Assembly (NCBI RefSeq): GCF_900103225.1
Contig: NZ_FNJH01000003.1
Coordinates: 62,001-126,000, forward strand
Length of the DNA stretch: 64,000 bases
Direction of reading: 5' to 3'
Source of the DNA: Pseudomonas congelans
Lineage (GTDB): Bacteria; Pseudomonadota; Gammaproteobacteria; Pseudomonadales; Pseudomonadaceae
The position numbers were made by a program, and so were the translations under genes. Shown in pieces: positions 24,643-32,976 of the stretch; within the stretch, counting starts at the first letter, position 1, and every line of letters starts with the position of its first letter. The notes under the pieces were generated by a model. That model ran no database searches, had not been told where the DNA came from, and was given only the letters and a program-made list of their open reading frames with translations.

Positions 24643-24834
24643 TCAACCAGCATCTGGCGGAGTCTGCTTCGACTCTAGAAACGCACGCATCTCGGCCATG
24701 ACCTGATCGTGTGGAACATTGGGTGCCGGATCATTGATTGACGCTTGGACCTGCGCACGAAACCACATGTCGTAGCTGGCGGCCTGTTCCTCAGTTTCAA
24801 ACTCCGACACGATTGGAGAGATTCTAGCGCTCAT
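24643..24834 (-). CDS. RelB/StbD-like antitoxin, copy 1
   Basis: 63 residues (MSARISPIVSEFETEEQAASY...), with the helical, charged look of StbD/RelB-type antitoxins and a C-terminal HDQVMAEMRAFLESK segment that in related proteins follows the toxin-binding region. It differs from copy 2 (26755-26946) at only a handful of residues (M23K, N34D, A37V, V40I and a few more), so both appear under selection or recently split. No RelE-type toxin gene is next to either copy. If it is an antitoxin it is an orphan; another role is possible. Confidence 0.65.
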   Translation of the reverse strand: MSARISPIVSEFETEEQAASYDMWFRAQVQASINDPAPNVPHDQVMAEMRAFLESKQTPPDAG

Positions 24835-24895
24835 GATCCAGCTCCCATGGGGTGTGAATCCATCTTGAGCATTCAGTTACGCATTGTCTGCGCCG

Positions 24896-25162
24896 TTCAG
24901 CCCGAATGTTGTTTAGGAAACGGCTCTGCCAACGGTGTAGCCCCCACCCGCGCTGATTCCCCCCTTAAACCACCTGCATATCTGCCCCACTAGGCTGCTG
25001 ATACAACCCCAACCCAAACTCCGGTATCACAGTAATCAGATAATCGAAAATATCCCCTGTATCCGCTCGTAATTAACCCACACCGTCGTGCGGGTGAAGC
25101 AGTAGATTTCCAGCGGAATGCTCTGCGAGGTGGGTTCCAGCTGGCGGACCATGCAGGTCATG
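24896..25162 (-). pseudogene. 3'-end remnant of a ybdG-type channel gene
   Basis: The minus strand matches the last 89 codons of the intact ybdG gene (27009-28319), including the stop codon at 24896-24898. It has two one-base deletions, one in a C-run near 25055, and no 5' part. It abruptly loses similarity after GTCATG at 25162. Clearly non-functional and part of the duplicated segment. Confidence 0.85.
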
Positions 25163-25847
25163 CCGGAATTACGATCAGGCTTTAATAATTTGGCTGCCTG
25201 CCAAAAAAAGCTTCGCTGTCACTACATGCGGCATGGACAAGAAGATCGATTGGCAGTGCTTTGCAAACTCAATGCTGCATTCAGTCGACTAGGGCTTTCT
25301 TAATGGTATGTCGGCTTGTAAAAAGATGATTTCAAACCGACAGCGCGGGACCTGATCGAGCAAAGAAATGACGCCATAGATTCGTCAGTTTCAAATGCTG
25401 AGAGAGACTGCTCTAGAGGGAAATACGATCAGGGGAAAGAAAATATTTCAAATTGTTTCAGGTTTGCGGCGCCGTAGCCCGCGATCTAGAAGGGCTGGGC
25501 ATTCATACAGCGAAAAAATGGATCCGAATCCTACTTTTCAGATCGGTTATCCACAGGTCTAGCGTCTTGTAATTTTACAAGTGCCACATTATCTTGTAGC
25601 GAGTTCCGCAAGAAAACACCACATGTAGTGTTTTTCGGAATAGCTACGGATTAAGGAATGACAGCGAGTATGAGTGCGAAGTTTGGTCGCCCAGCACACA
25701 TACCCGCCTACCCTGAGCCAATGCGAACATCGGTGGGACATGCATTAGAGAAAAATCCGAGCTGGGATGTCAACCGTCCTGCTTGGTTTTCTGCTCAAGC
25801 GGTGTTCCTGCCTATCCAATTTTATGTATGCACAGGAGCACCTAAAC
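25163..25847. other. Cargo region left part: AT-rich, no clear gene, two palindromes
   Basis: 685 bp without a convincing gene. CTTGTAA-TT-TTACAAG (25566-25581) is a perfect 16-bp palindrome that looks like a repressor operator. AAAACAC (25613-25619) and GTGTTTT (25628-25634) form a hairpin. A start-less open stretch at about 25417-25572 may be a gene fragment. Confidence 0.4.
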
Positions 25848-26102
25848 GTGCCTAAAAATCCTAAACAAACATCGACGTCTGTGGCCAGCCTTGCGTCCAA
25901 AATCCTCCGTAGCGACACCTCTTCGGCTATTCAAAAAGAATTGGCAGGGTCGGCTATGGCCCAGGCTTCCAGCGGTAAACAAACTAGTGCCGATATGGAG
26001 ACCAAAGCCAGCCTTATTCTGGACAGCAACAAATACAACGCCACAACCAAGACCCTCGCAGCATCGGTGCTAGCCCAATCGAACAAAGAGCGGGGTAATT
26101 AA
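25848..26102 (+). CDS. Small basic/serine-rich cargo protein, unknown function (GTG start)
   Basis: 84 residues. I choose the GTG at 25848 because AGGAG lies 9 nt upstream and because the product then begins with PKNPKQTSTSVASLASKIL, resembling a family of small island-borne proteins whose members read like S-x-x-V-A-x-K-A-x-x-x-L. The pattern is repeated internally: SKILRSDTSSAIQKELAGSAMAQ and ASLILDSNKYNATTKTLAASVLAQ look like two copies of a 40-residue unit. It is helical and small, with no catalytic motif. It is followed by a second small gene after one base, so the pair is translated together. Confidence 0.7.
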   Translation: MPKNPKQTSTSVASLASKILRSDTSSAIQKELAGSAMAQASSGKQTSADMETKASLILDSNKYNATTKTLAASVLAQSNKERGN

Positions 26103-26103
26103 C

Positions 26104-26310
26104 ATGGCTCAGTATTTCGTTAACCGCAATGCGCAGGCCAATGGTGACCATGAAGTCCACACCAGCTCGTGCACTTTCTTGCCTGCACTCCAAAATCGCG
26201 TTGATCTTGGCCAACACGCCATCTGCGTAACTGCGGTGCGCCAAGCTCGCAACACGTACCCACAGTCGAACGGTTGCCGGACGTGCTGTTCGGCCTGCCA
26301 CACTCAATAG
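26104..26310 (+). CDS. Small Cys/His-rich cargo protein, unknown function
   Basis: 68 residues starting one base after the preceding stop codon. It contains C23, C41 and a terminal C58-x-x-C61-C62-x-x-C65-H66 cluster that suggests metal binding. The pattern (A-x-Y-F-V-N-x-N-A-Q-x-N-G-D-H-E-V-H near the start; YPQSNGC...CC..CH at the end) matches small proteins I have seen repeatedly in genomic islands next to the type of gene at 25848, but no function is known to me. The pair is closed by a rho-independent terminator. Confidence 0.75.
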   Translation: MAQYFVNRNAQANGDHEVHTSSCTFLPALQNRVDLGQHAICVTAVRQARNTYPQSNGCRTCCSACHTQ

Positions 26311-26337
26311 ACTGTTTTGAAGGTCTTATTTGTACCG

Positions 26338-26363
26338 GGGGCAGCCTGCAGGCTGTCCCTTTT
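26338..26363 (+). terminator. Rho-independent terminator of the two-gene cargo
   Basis: GGGGCAGCC and GGCTGTCCC form a 9-bp stem (one G-U) with a TGCA loop, followed by TTTT. Placed 28 bp after the 26104-26310 stop codon. Confidence 0.8.
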
Positions 26364-26724
26364 CAAAGTTCAACCTGGTGTGTAAGCGCCCAATTATCCG
26401 GTCGAACGTTCCGTTGTCGGCCTGTCACGAAATCACTGGTACACCGTTGACTAAGGGCAAAAGCGTTCCGTTAGATCAAGCCAAACAGCCTCCTAACACA
26501 GGATCCGCAGAATTCCGTGGTACCAGGTGATCATCACTGCCTGAGCGACCTATTTCTCCGCTCTGGAGAAACGAGGTTTTTAATCAATTCTCACGATTTG
26601 TAGAGTTAGTAATGCTTTGCCATGCGAGCCTCCAGCCAATCATGGCTGCAATTATAGCCGCACTGACCTTTCTTACTAACCCCAGTACCTCGGGATGCTC
26701 ACACGGTTCTATCTACACTTTAGT
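26364..26724. other. Cargo region right part, no feature recognised
   Basis: About 360 bp between the cargo terminator and the right copy of the duplication. No coding frame with a ribosome binding site, no strong hairpin and no known repeat was seen. Confidence 0.4.
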
Positions 26725-27276
26725 TGCAGGTTAATTCGTGCTGCTAGCCGCTACTTAACCAGCATCTGACGGAGTCTGCTTCGACTCTAGAAACGCACGC
26801 ATCTTGGCCATGACCTGATCGTGTGGAATATTGGGCACCGGATCATCGATCGAGGCCTGCACCTGAGCACGAAACCACTTGTCGTAGCTGGCGGCCTGTT
26901 CCTCAGTTTCAAACTCAGACACGATTGGAGAAATTCGAGCACTCATGATCCAGCTCCTAAGGGGTGTGAATCCATCTTGAGCATTCAGTTATGCATTATC
27001 TGCGCCTTTCAGTCCGAACGTTCTGTAGGCAACGGCTCTACCAGCGGTGTAGCCCCCACCCGCACTGTCTCCCCCCTCAACCCCACCCGCATATCCGCCC
27101 CACTAGGCTGCTGATACAAACTCAACCCAAACTCCGGCATCACCGTAATCAGATAATCGAAAATATCCCCCTGTATCCGCTCGTAATCCACCCACACCGT
27201 GGTGCGGGTGAAGCAGTAGATTTCCAGCGGGATGCCCTGCGAGGTGGGTTCGAGCTGGCGAACCATGCAGGTCATG
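26725..27276. repeat. Right copy of the 552-bp segmental duplication
   Basis: Homologous to 24612-25162. Here it merges into the intact ybdG gene, so this copy keeps the ancestral junction and the left copy is the derived one. It carries antitoxin copy 2. Confidence 0.85.
26755..26946 (-). CDS. RelB/StbD-like antitoxin, copy 2
   Basis: 63 residues, nearly identical to copy 1 at 24643-24834. It lies 62 bp downstream of the ybdG stop codon on the same strand, with AGGAGC about 5 nt before the ATG, so it could be co-transcribed with ybdG. No toxin gene accompanies it. The preserved neighbourhood suggests this is the original copy. An antitoxin role is inferred from size, charge pattern and StbD-like start only. 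Confidence 0.65.
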   Translation of the reverse strand: MSARISPIVSEFETEEQAASYDKWFRAQVQASIDDPVPNIPHDQVMAKMRAFLESKQTPSDAG

Positions 27277-28319
27277 TTCGGGTTGATGTCGACGTGGCTT
27301 TTCAGGTACGCCAGGGCGTAGGCGCGGAAGGTGCCGATGTTGGTCATGCGCCTGCGGTTGGCGGACATTTGTGCGACGTTGCCTTGTGCCTGGTTCCAGG
27401 CCAGCAGTTCGGCCTGTTTGCGGCCGATGTAGTCGGTGAGCAGGTGGATTTGCATGAGTTGCTGTTCTTCATCGTCGCGCACGAAGCGCACGCCGCTGGC
27501 GTCGATGAACAGGCTGCGCTTGATGCGCCGTCCGCCGGATTGCTGCATGCCGCGCCAGTTGCGGAACGACTCTGACATCAGGCGCCAGGTCGGGATGGAG
27601 ACGATGGTTTTGTCGAAGTTCTGTACTTTGACGGTGTGCAGAGTGATGTCCACCACGTCGCCATCTGCGCCGACCTGCGGCATTTCGATCCAGTCGCCGA
27701 CGCGCAGCATGTCGTTGCTGGTCAGCTGCACACTGGCGACGAAGGAGAGCAGGGTGTCCTTGTAGACCAACAGGATGACCGCCGACATGGCGCCGAGGCC
27801 GGACAGCAGTAGCAGCGGCGAACGGTCGATCAGGGTGGCGACGATGATGATCCCGGCGAAGACGTACAGGATCATCTTCGACAGCTGCACGTAACCCTTG
27901 ATGGAGCGCGTACGGGCGTGCTCGGTGCGCGCGTAGATGTCCAGCATGGCGTTGAGCAGGGCGCCGATGGCCAGGGTCATGAACAGGATGGTGAAGGCCA
28001 TCGCCAGGTTGCCGATGACGTTTTTGCCTGTGGTGCTCAGCCCGGGGACCAGATTCAGGCCGAACTGAATGACCAGCGACGGCACCATCTGCGCCAGGCG
28101 ATGGAAAACCTTGTTGTGGCGAAAGTCGTTGATCCAGTGCAGGGATGCCTGACGGCCCAGCATCCTCACGGCATACAGGACCAGAAAGCGCGCCACGCGG
28201 CCAAGTACCAGTGCGGCGGTCAGCAACAGGATCAGGGCCAGCCCGGTGCGTACCCACGGGTGCTGATCGAGCATGTCCCAGATTTCCTGGGTCTTGAGCC
28301 AAAGCGAGTGAATATCCAT
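27009..28319 (-). CDS. ybdG: YbdG-type mechanosensitive channel (MscS superfamily)
   Basis: 436 residues; an inner-membrane miniconductance channel that opens under membrane tension and protects against osmotic downshock. Four or five transmembrane spans occupy the first 190 residues. The pore-lining helix is followed by the MscS beta domain, with the very conserved TSNDMLRVGDWIEMPQVGADGDV and NFDKTIVSIPTWRLMSESFRNW blocks, and then the YbdG-specific GGRRIKRS, MTNIGTFRAY and TCMVRQLEPTSQGIPLEIY blocks, which align well with E. coli YbdG. Its 3' end is duplicated 2.1 kb downstream as a remnant. Standalone promoter; divergent from the secreted-protein gene at 28479. Confidence 0.92.
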   Translation of the reverse strand: MDIHSLWLKTQEIWDMLDQHPWVRTGLALILLLTAALVLGRVARFLVLYAVRMLGRQASLHWINDFRHNKVFHRLAQMVPSLVIQFGLNLVPGLSTTGKNVIGNLAMAFTILFMTLAIGALLNAMLDIYARTEHARTRSIKGYVQLSKMILYVFAGIIIVATLIDRSPLLLLSGLGAMSAVILLVYKDTLLSFVASVQLTSNDMLRVGDWIEMPQVGADGDVVDITLHTVKVQNFDKTIVSIPTWRLMSESFRNWRGMQQSGGRRIKRSLFIDASGVRFVRDDEEQQLMQIHLLTDYIGRKQAELLAWNQAQGNVAQMSANRRRMTNIGTFRAYALAYLKSHVDINPNMTCMVRQLEPTSQGIPLEIYCFTRTTVWVDYERIQGDIFDYLITVMPEFGLSLYQQPSGADMRVGLRGETVRVGATPLVEPLPTERSD

Positions 28320-28478
28320 AAAAGCATCGGGCCCGTTGAGCGAAGAGGGGGGCGTGATTAGAACATTTACCGGGTCGGACGGGGCGGCCTGTGAGCACGA
28401 AGTGCACGTTGGGCAATGATTTCAAATTGTATCAATTGCTGAAGTAGACTCATCGCTCATTATCAAAGGAGTTGCGTC

Positions 28479-29591
28479 TTGCACCTATCCATCGTTCAAC
28501 GCTGTGCGTCACGTCTCGGGTTGCAGGCCTTGCTGGTACTGGTCGGCCTGGCCTCGTCTACCCTGGTCAGTGCCGCCGGTGCATTACCGACCTACGGTGA
28601 AATGGACGCAGCAGGCTTTGCGGGCGCTCCTCGGGAGAACTACGCCCTGCAGGACTTTTCCGATAAATACCGTGCGACGCTGGAGATCTCCGCCAAAGAC
28701 GATGTGTTTCGTCCCGGCGTCATCAACGTGTACGACAAAGCCAGCGGTGCGGCCTTGATCCGCGTGCAGTCCGATGAACTGGTGCTCGGCACTGACCCAA
28801 AGACCGGCAAGGTCAAAACCAACGTGCACGAGTTGCCCTATGGCGAACAAAGCGTACTGATCTATCAGGATTTCAACTTCGATGGCATCAAGGACCTCGC
28901 CTTGATGGACGGGCAGAACAGCTGTTATCACGGCCCCTCGTATCAGGTCTTTCTCGGCACGGCCGATGGTTTCCGGCACAGCGATTCGTTTACCAAACTG
29001 GCGCAAAACAACTGCGGCCTGTTCAGCGTGAATGAGAAAACCCGCAAGATCGAGACCATGACCAAAGACGGTTGCTGCTGGCACCAGACGTCTACCTACA
29101 GCATCCGTAATGGCGAGCCGGTTCTGGAAACGCAGACGGTCCTTGACCATACCGGTGGGTCGGGACTGCCGACTGAAACAGTCAGTCGCAATCAGAATGG
29201 CAAGATGACGCACACCACCCGCATTGTCTGGGAGGAAGACCAGCAGCGTGAGGTTCTCTTGTCGTTCAGGCTCGCGCCGTCCGGCAAGCGCGTTGTGTTG
29301 TTCCGTTCAGGGGACGCAAGCCCGGTCTTTTACGCGGCTGTGGACAGCAAGAATCAGGTCGGGCTGCTGTTTCCCCAGGCTGAAGGCGAGCAACTGAAGT
29401 ACGACGCTGCCAGTCACCTACTGAGCTTCGTGCGCGGCGACACCGCTTACCGGATCGTCGGTGACGCAAAGGGTGCGCCCACAGCCATGCAGGTGGTGGT
29501 GCGTGGCAAAACCACCGAACTGAAGCTGCTGGCCGAACCCGCTCAAGGTTCGCTGAACAAGGTCGCTGATGCGTTGAAAGCCGCGCAGTAA
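28479..29591 (+). CDS. Secreted protein with FG-GAP-like segment (XAC2610-related)
   Basis: 370 residues with a TTG start at 28479, chosen because AAAGGAG lies 7 nt upstream and the frame then starts with a signal peptide (cleavage near STLVSAA). The mature protein contains IYQDFNFDGIKDLALMDG, an FG-GAP/calcium-loop-like D-x-N-x-D-G-x-x-D motif, followed by NSCYHGPSYQVFLG, a combination seen in proteins annotated XAC2610-related. Cysteine pairs NSC, NNC and GCCW could form disulphides. Likely periplasmic or extracellular; no enzymatic motif. Convergent, with a 15-bp gap, with a LysR gene. Confidence 0.78.
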   Translation: MHLSIVQRCASRLGLQALLVLVGLASSTLVSAAGALPTYGEMDAAGFAGAPRENYALQDFSDKYRATLEISAKDDVFRPGVINVYDKASGAALIRVQSDELVLGTDPKTGKVKTNVHELPYGEQSVLIYQDFNFDGIKDLALMDGQNSCYHGPSYQVFLGTADGFRHSDSFTKLAQNNCGLFSVNEKTRKIETMTKDGCCWHQTSTYSIRNGEPVLETQTVLDHTGGSGLPTETVSRNQNGKMTHTTRIVWEEDQQREVLLSFRLAPSGKRVVLFRSGDASPVFYAAVDSKNQVGLLFPQAEGEQLKYDAASHLLSFVRGDTAYRIVGDAKGAPTAMQVVVRGKTTELKLLAEPAQGSLNKVADALKAAQ

Positions 29592-29606
29592 TCAGGCAGC
29601 GGGGGG

Positions 29607-30500
29607 CTAGCCCCTATACCTCACCGCCTCGACAAACGCACTGAACGCCGGCGACGCCTGTCGCCGGTTCGGGTAGTACAAGTGAAAGCCTTCGAAATAC
29701 GGGCTCCAGTCGACCAGCACTTCTTTCAAGCGGCCGCTGGCAATGTGCGGTTCGGCCATGGAGTCCGGCACGTAGGCCAGGCCCACGCCGTCCAGTGCGG
29801 CGTTGAGCACATGAATCATGCTGTTCGAGGTGAATTGCCCGTTGACCCGTATGTTGAGCTTGCGGCTGCCTTTCTCGAACTCCCAGGCGTAGCAGCTGCC
29901 GTTCGGCGAGTGACGGATGTTGATGCAGGTGTGTTGGGTCAGGTCCTGAGGCTGGAGCGGGACGGGGTGCCGCTCGAAGTAGGCCGGCGAGCCGACCACT
30001 GACAAGCGCCAGTCAGGCCCCAGGCGCACGGCAATCATGTCCTTGCTGATGGACTCCCCCAGGCGAATGCCTGCATCGAAACGTTCGCTGACAATATTGG
30101 TGAAGCCGTAGTCGATGCAGATCTCGATCTGGATATCCGGGTACTGCGTCAGAAACCCTGCAAGCATCGGGCGGATGATGCCTTCTGCGGCGTCATCGGA
30201 GCAGGTAATGCGAATGGTGCCGGCGGGCTTGTCGCGCAGTTCGCCCAGCACTTCGACTTCTGCGGCAATCTGATCCAGCAGCGGCCCGATCGAGCGCATC
30301 AGCCGTTCGCCTGCTTCGGTCGGTGCCACGTTGCGGGTGGTTCTTGCCAGCAGTCGCAGGCCCATGCGCTCTTCAAGACCCCTCATTGTGTGGCTCAGGG
30401 CTGAAGGGCTGACGCCCAGTCTGGTGGCCGCCTTGGTGAAGCTCTGATCGCGCGCCACCTGCAGAAAGGCTTGCAGATCATTGAGTTTGGGTGTGCTCAT
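29607..30500 (-). CDS. LysR-family regulator of the MFS/hydrolase pair
   Basis: 297 residues with an N-terminal winged helix (FLQVARDQSFTKAATRLGVSPSALSHTMRGLEERMG) and a type 2 effector domain from about residue 93 (GTIRITCSDDAAEGII). The ARTTRNVAPTEAGERL block is the conserved linker of the CrgA/YafC-type subgroup. It is divergent from the MFS gene at 30607 with 106 bp between the start codons, the classical LysR arrangement, so the MFS gene and the hydrolase behind it are the predicted targets. Inducer unknown. Confidence 0.9.
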   Translation of the reverse strand: MSTPKLNDLQAFLQVARDQSFTKAATRLGVSPSALSHTMRGLEERMGLRLLARTTRNVAPTEAGERLMRSIGPLLDQIAAEVEVLGELRDKPAGTIRITCSDDAAEGIIRPMLAGFLTQYPDIQIEICIDYGFTNIVSERFDAGIRLGESISKDMIAVRLGPDWRLSVVGSPAYFERHPVPLQPQDLTQHTCINIRHSPNGSCYAWEFEKGSRKLNIRVNGQFTSNSMIHVLNAALDGVGLAYVPDSMAEPHIASGRLKEVLVDWSPYFEGFHLYYPNRRQASPAFSAFVEAVRYRG

Positions 30501-30606
30501 TGCTGAATCCTTCTCACAAGCGCGTATAAATTGTGGTGTCTAATCATCCTAATCCCATTGCCCTAACCTGTGCCGACTATTTTCAACATCGCCAGGTCAG
30601 TGACGC

Positions 30607-31833
30607 ATGCAAGCATTCGATTCAACGCTAAAGGGGGCTGAGACGACAGCACATCCGCCGGCCTGGGGCGCCGTGTTTTCGATGGCGCTGTGTGTGGTGG
30701 TGCTGATTGCGTCAGAGTTCATGCCGGTCAGTCTGCTGACACCCATCGCGCAGGACCTGGGCATCAGTCAGGGGCAGGCAGGGCAGGCGATTTCGATCTC
30801 CGGCTTTTTTGCCGTATTGACCAGCCTGCTGAACACGCCGCTGACCGGGCATCTGGATCGCAAGCCTGTCCTGCTGGGCTTCAGCCTGTTGTTGCTGGTG
30901 TCTGGCGTGATCGTCACGCTGGCCTCCAACGGCTGGTTGTTCATGACGGGCCGGGCATTGCTCGGAATTGCCATTGGCGGTTTCTGGTCGATGTCGACCG
31001 CCACCGTGATGAAGCTGGTGCCGAAGCAATCGGTCGCCAAGGGCCTGGCGCTGATCAACGGCGGCAATGCGCTGGCGGCGACGGTCGCGGCGCCATTGGG
31101 CAGCTTCATGGGCCAATACATCGGCTGGCGCGGCGCGTTTTTCCTGGTCATCCCGCTTGCGGCGCTGGCGTTTGCCTGGCAGTGGCTGAGCCTGCCGGCC
31201 ATGCGCAGCCAGCCGCACAACCGGGCACGCAATCCGTTTCGCCTGCTGCGCAACCCGCAAGTGGCCATCGGCATGAGCGCGATCCTGTTGCTGTTCATGG
31301 GCCAGTTCGCCGTCTTCACCTACCTGCGGCCGTTTCTGGAAGAGATCACCGGGGTCAGCGTCAACACGTTGTCCCTGATGCTTTTGGCGCTGGGGGCCAG
31401 CGGGCTGGTCGGCACCTACCTGATCGGCAGGCTGCTGCACAAAGGTTTGTATGCCTGCCTGATCGCCATTCCGCTGCTGATGGCGGTGCTGGCCGTGGCG
31501 CTGACCGGCCTGGGTCATTCGCCTCAGTCCGTCGCCATTGTGCTTGCCGCCTGGGGACTGATTGCCACGCCTGCACCGGTCGCCTGGGGCCTCTGGTTGA
31601 GCCGCACGCTGCCCGACGATGCCGAGGCAGGCGGGGGCCTGATGGTGGCGACCATTCAACTGGCGATCACCGCCGGCGCCGGTATCGGAGGCGCGCTGTT
31701 CGACCGCTTCGGCTGGTGGAGCCCATTCGCATTCGGTGGCGTGTTACTGGCGTGTTCGGCCGCGCTGGCCTGGACGGCACGAGACAACGCGTTTCTGCCG
31801 GTAAAAAACGCCGGTCAGGGCCGGGCAGGTTAA
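30607..31833 (+). CDS. MFS efflux transporter (DHA1, AraJ/YdhP-like)
   Basis: 408 residues with twelve predicted membrane spans. Family marks include SEFMPVSLLTPIAQDLG in helix 1, GHLDRKPVLLGFSLLLLVSG (the G-x-L-x-D-R-x-G-R/K-like loop 2-3 motif) and ALLGIAIGGFWSMSTATVMKLVP, typical of the AraJ/NepI group of sugar and nucleoside exporters. It is read divergently from the LysR gene and is followed after 32 bp by a hydrolase gene, likely one transcript. Substrate not deducible. Confidence 0.88.
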   Translation: MQAFDSTLKGAETTAHPPAWGAVFSMALCVVVLIASEFMPVSLLTPIAQDLGISQGQAGQAISISGFFAVLTSLLNTPLTGHLDRKPVLLGFSLLLLVSGVIVTLASNGWLFMTGRALLGIAIGGFWSMSTATVMKLVPKQSVAKGLALINGGNALAATVAAPLGSFMGQYIGWRGAFFLVIPLAALAFAWQWLSLPAMRSQPHNRARNPFRLLRNPQVAIGMSAILLLFMGQFAVFTYLRPFLEEITGVSVNTLSLMLLALGASGLVGTYLIGRLLHKGLYACLIAIPLLMAVLAVALTGLGHSPQSVAIVLAAWGLIATPAPVAWGLWLSRTLPDDAEAGGGLMVATIQLAITAGAGIGGALFDRFGWWSPFAFGGVLLACSAALAWTARDNAFLPVKNAGQGRAG

Positions 31834-31865
31834 CGCGGGTCAATTTCTCAACGAGGTAACACGCC

Positions 31866-32894
31866 ATGAAAAAGATTCTTTTGATGCTTGGGCTTTTAAT
31901 CAGCTCATACGCTGCGACAGGAGCAGACATGTCTCACGGTGCCGATAATTTCTACACAAGCGACAAGGTCGTTGCGCAAAAAGTGCTGTTCAACAACCAG
32001 TACAAGATGAAAGTCGCGGGCAATCTGTTTATACCCAAAGGCTCGAACCCGAATGTTAAAGCTCCGGCAATCATCGTCGGCCACCCGATGGGGGCGGTGA
32101 AGGAGCAAAGCGCCAATCTGTACGCGCAGAAACTGGCCGAGCAGGGGTTTGTCACCTTGTCGCTGGATCTGTCGTTCTGGGGCGAGAGCGAAGGCCAGCC
32201 GCGTAACGCCGTTTCACCTGATCTCTACGCCGAAGATTTCAGTGCTGCAGTGGACTTCCTGGGTACGCAGACCTTCGTGGACAAAAAACGAATCGGCGTT
32301 CTGGGGATTTGCGGCAGTGGCAGCTTTGTCATCAGCGCCGCGAAGATCGATCCGCGCATGAAAGCCATTGCCACGGTGAGCATGTATGACATGGGCGCTG
32401 CCAACCGCAACGGCCTGAAACATTCGCAGACGCTGGCGCAGCGCAAGAAGCTCATCGAGCAGGCGGCACTGCAGCGCGACGTAGAATACAGCGGCGGTGA
32501 TACGGCTTATACCAGCGGCACCGTACACAAACTGACTGACACATCCGGCCCGATCGAACGTGAGTTCTACGATTTCTATCGCACGCCACGGGGCGAGTTC
32601 ACGTCTGAAGGCCAGTCCCCCGAATTGACCACTCACCCGACGCTGACCAGCAACATCAAGTTCATGAACTTCTATCCGTTCAACGACATCGCGACCATTT
32701 CGCCACGCCCGATGTTGTTCATCGCCGGTTCAAAGGCGCACTCTCTGGAGTTCAGCGAGGAAGCCTACAAACTGGCCGGCCAGCCCAAGCAATTGATCAT
32801 CGTGCCGGATGCCGGGCATGTGGATCTTTACGATCGGGTCGATCTCATCCCGTTCGACAAGCTGGGCGAGTTTTTCAGGAACAACCTGAAGTAA
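31866..32894 (+). CDS. Exported alpha/beta hydrolase, dienelactone-hydrolase-like
   Basis: 342 residues with a signal peptide (MKKILLMLGLLISSYAATGA). The fold shows PAIIVGHPMGAVKEQSANLYAQKLAEQGF, the oxyanion strand, and LGICGSGSFVISAAK, the nucleophile elbow. Here the G-x-C-x-S-G order makes Cys the likely nucleophile, as in dienelactone hydrolases. Late blocks FIAGSKAHS and DAGHVDLYDR would carry the acid and His. Start has GAGG 9 nt upstream. Operonic with the MFS exporter and ends in a strong terminator, so it may process or detoxify the exported compound. Confidence 0.85.
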   Translation: MKKILLMLGLLISSYAATGADMSHGADNFYTSDKVVAQKVLFNNQYKMKVAGNLFIPKGSNPNVKAPAIIVGHPMGAVKEQSANLYAQKLAEQGFVTLSLDLSFWGESEGQPRNAVSPDLYAEDFSAAVDFLGTQTFVDKKRIGVLGICGSGSFVISAAKIDPRMKAIATVSMYDMGAANRNGLKHSQTLAQRKKLIEQAALQRDVEYSGGDTAYTSGTVHKLTDTSGPIEREFYDFYRTPRGEFTSEGQSPELTTHPTLTSNIKFMNFYPFNDIATISPRPMLFIAGSKAHSLEFSEEAYKLAGQPKQLIIVPDAGHVDLYDRVDLIPFDKLGEFFRNNLK

Positions 32895-32917
32895 TCTGCC
32901 GGAAAGCAATACGCTTG

Positions 32918-32945
32918 AAAAGGCCCTGCACAAGCAGGGCCTTTT
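32918..32945. terminator. Bidirectional rho-independent terminator
   Basis: AAAAGGCCCTGC and GCAGGGCCTTTT form a perfect 12-bp palindrome around an ACAA loop. T-tracts exist on both strands, serving the hydrolase gene (plus) and the quinone-reductase-like gene (minus). Confidence 0.9.
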
Positions 32946-32976
32946 CGTTATCGGTCACTGGTGATTTCAAATCTTC

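Larger units (their letters stand above)
24612..25162. repeat. Left copy of a 552-bp segmental duplication
   Basis: Aligns, apart from scattered substitutions and two single-base gaps, with 26725-27276. It carries an intact antitoxin-like gene and the last 267 bp of a ybdG gene. Copies are in direct orientation about 2.11 kb apart and bracket 25163-26724. Confidence 0.85.

Noticed and set aside
25658..25855. 65-codon frame before the cargo genes
   Set aside because: Its ribosome binding site abuts the ATG with no spacing, composition is not coding-like, and it overlaps the GTG-started cargo gene.
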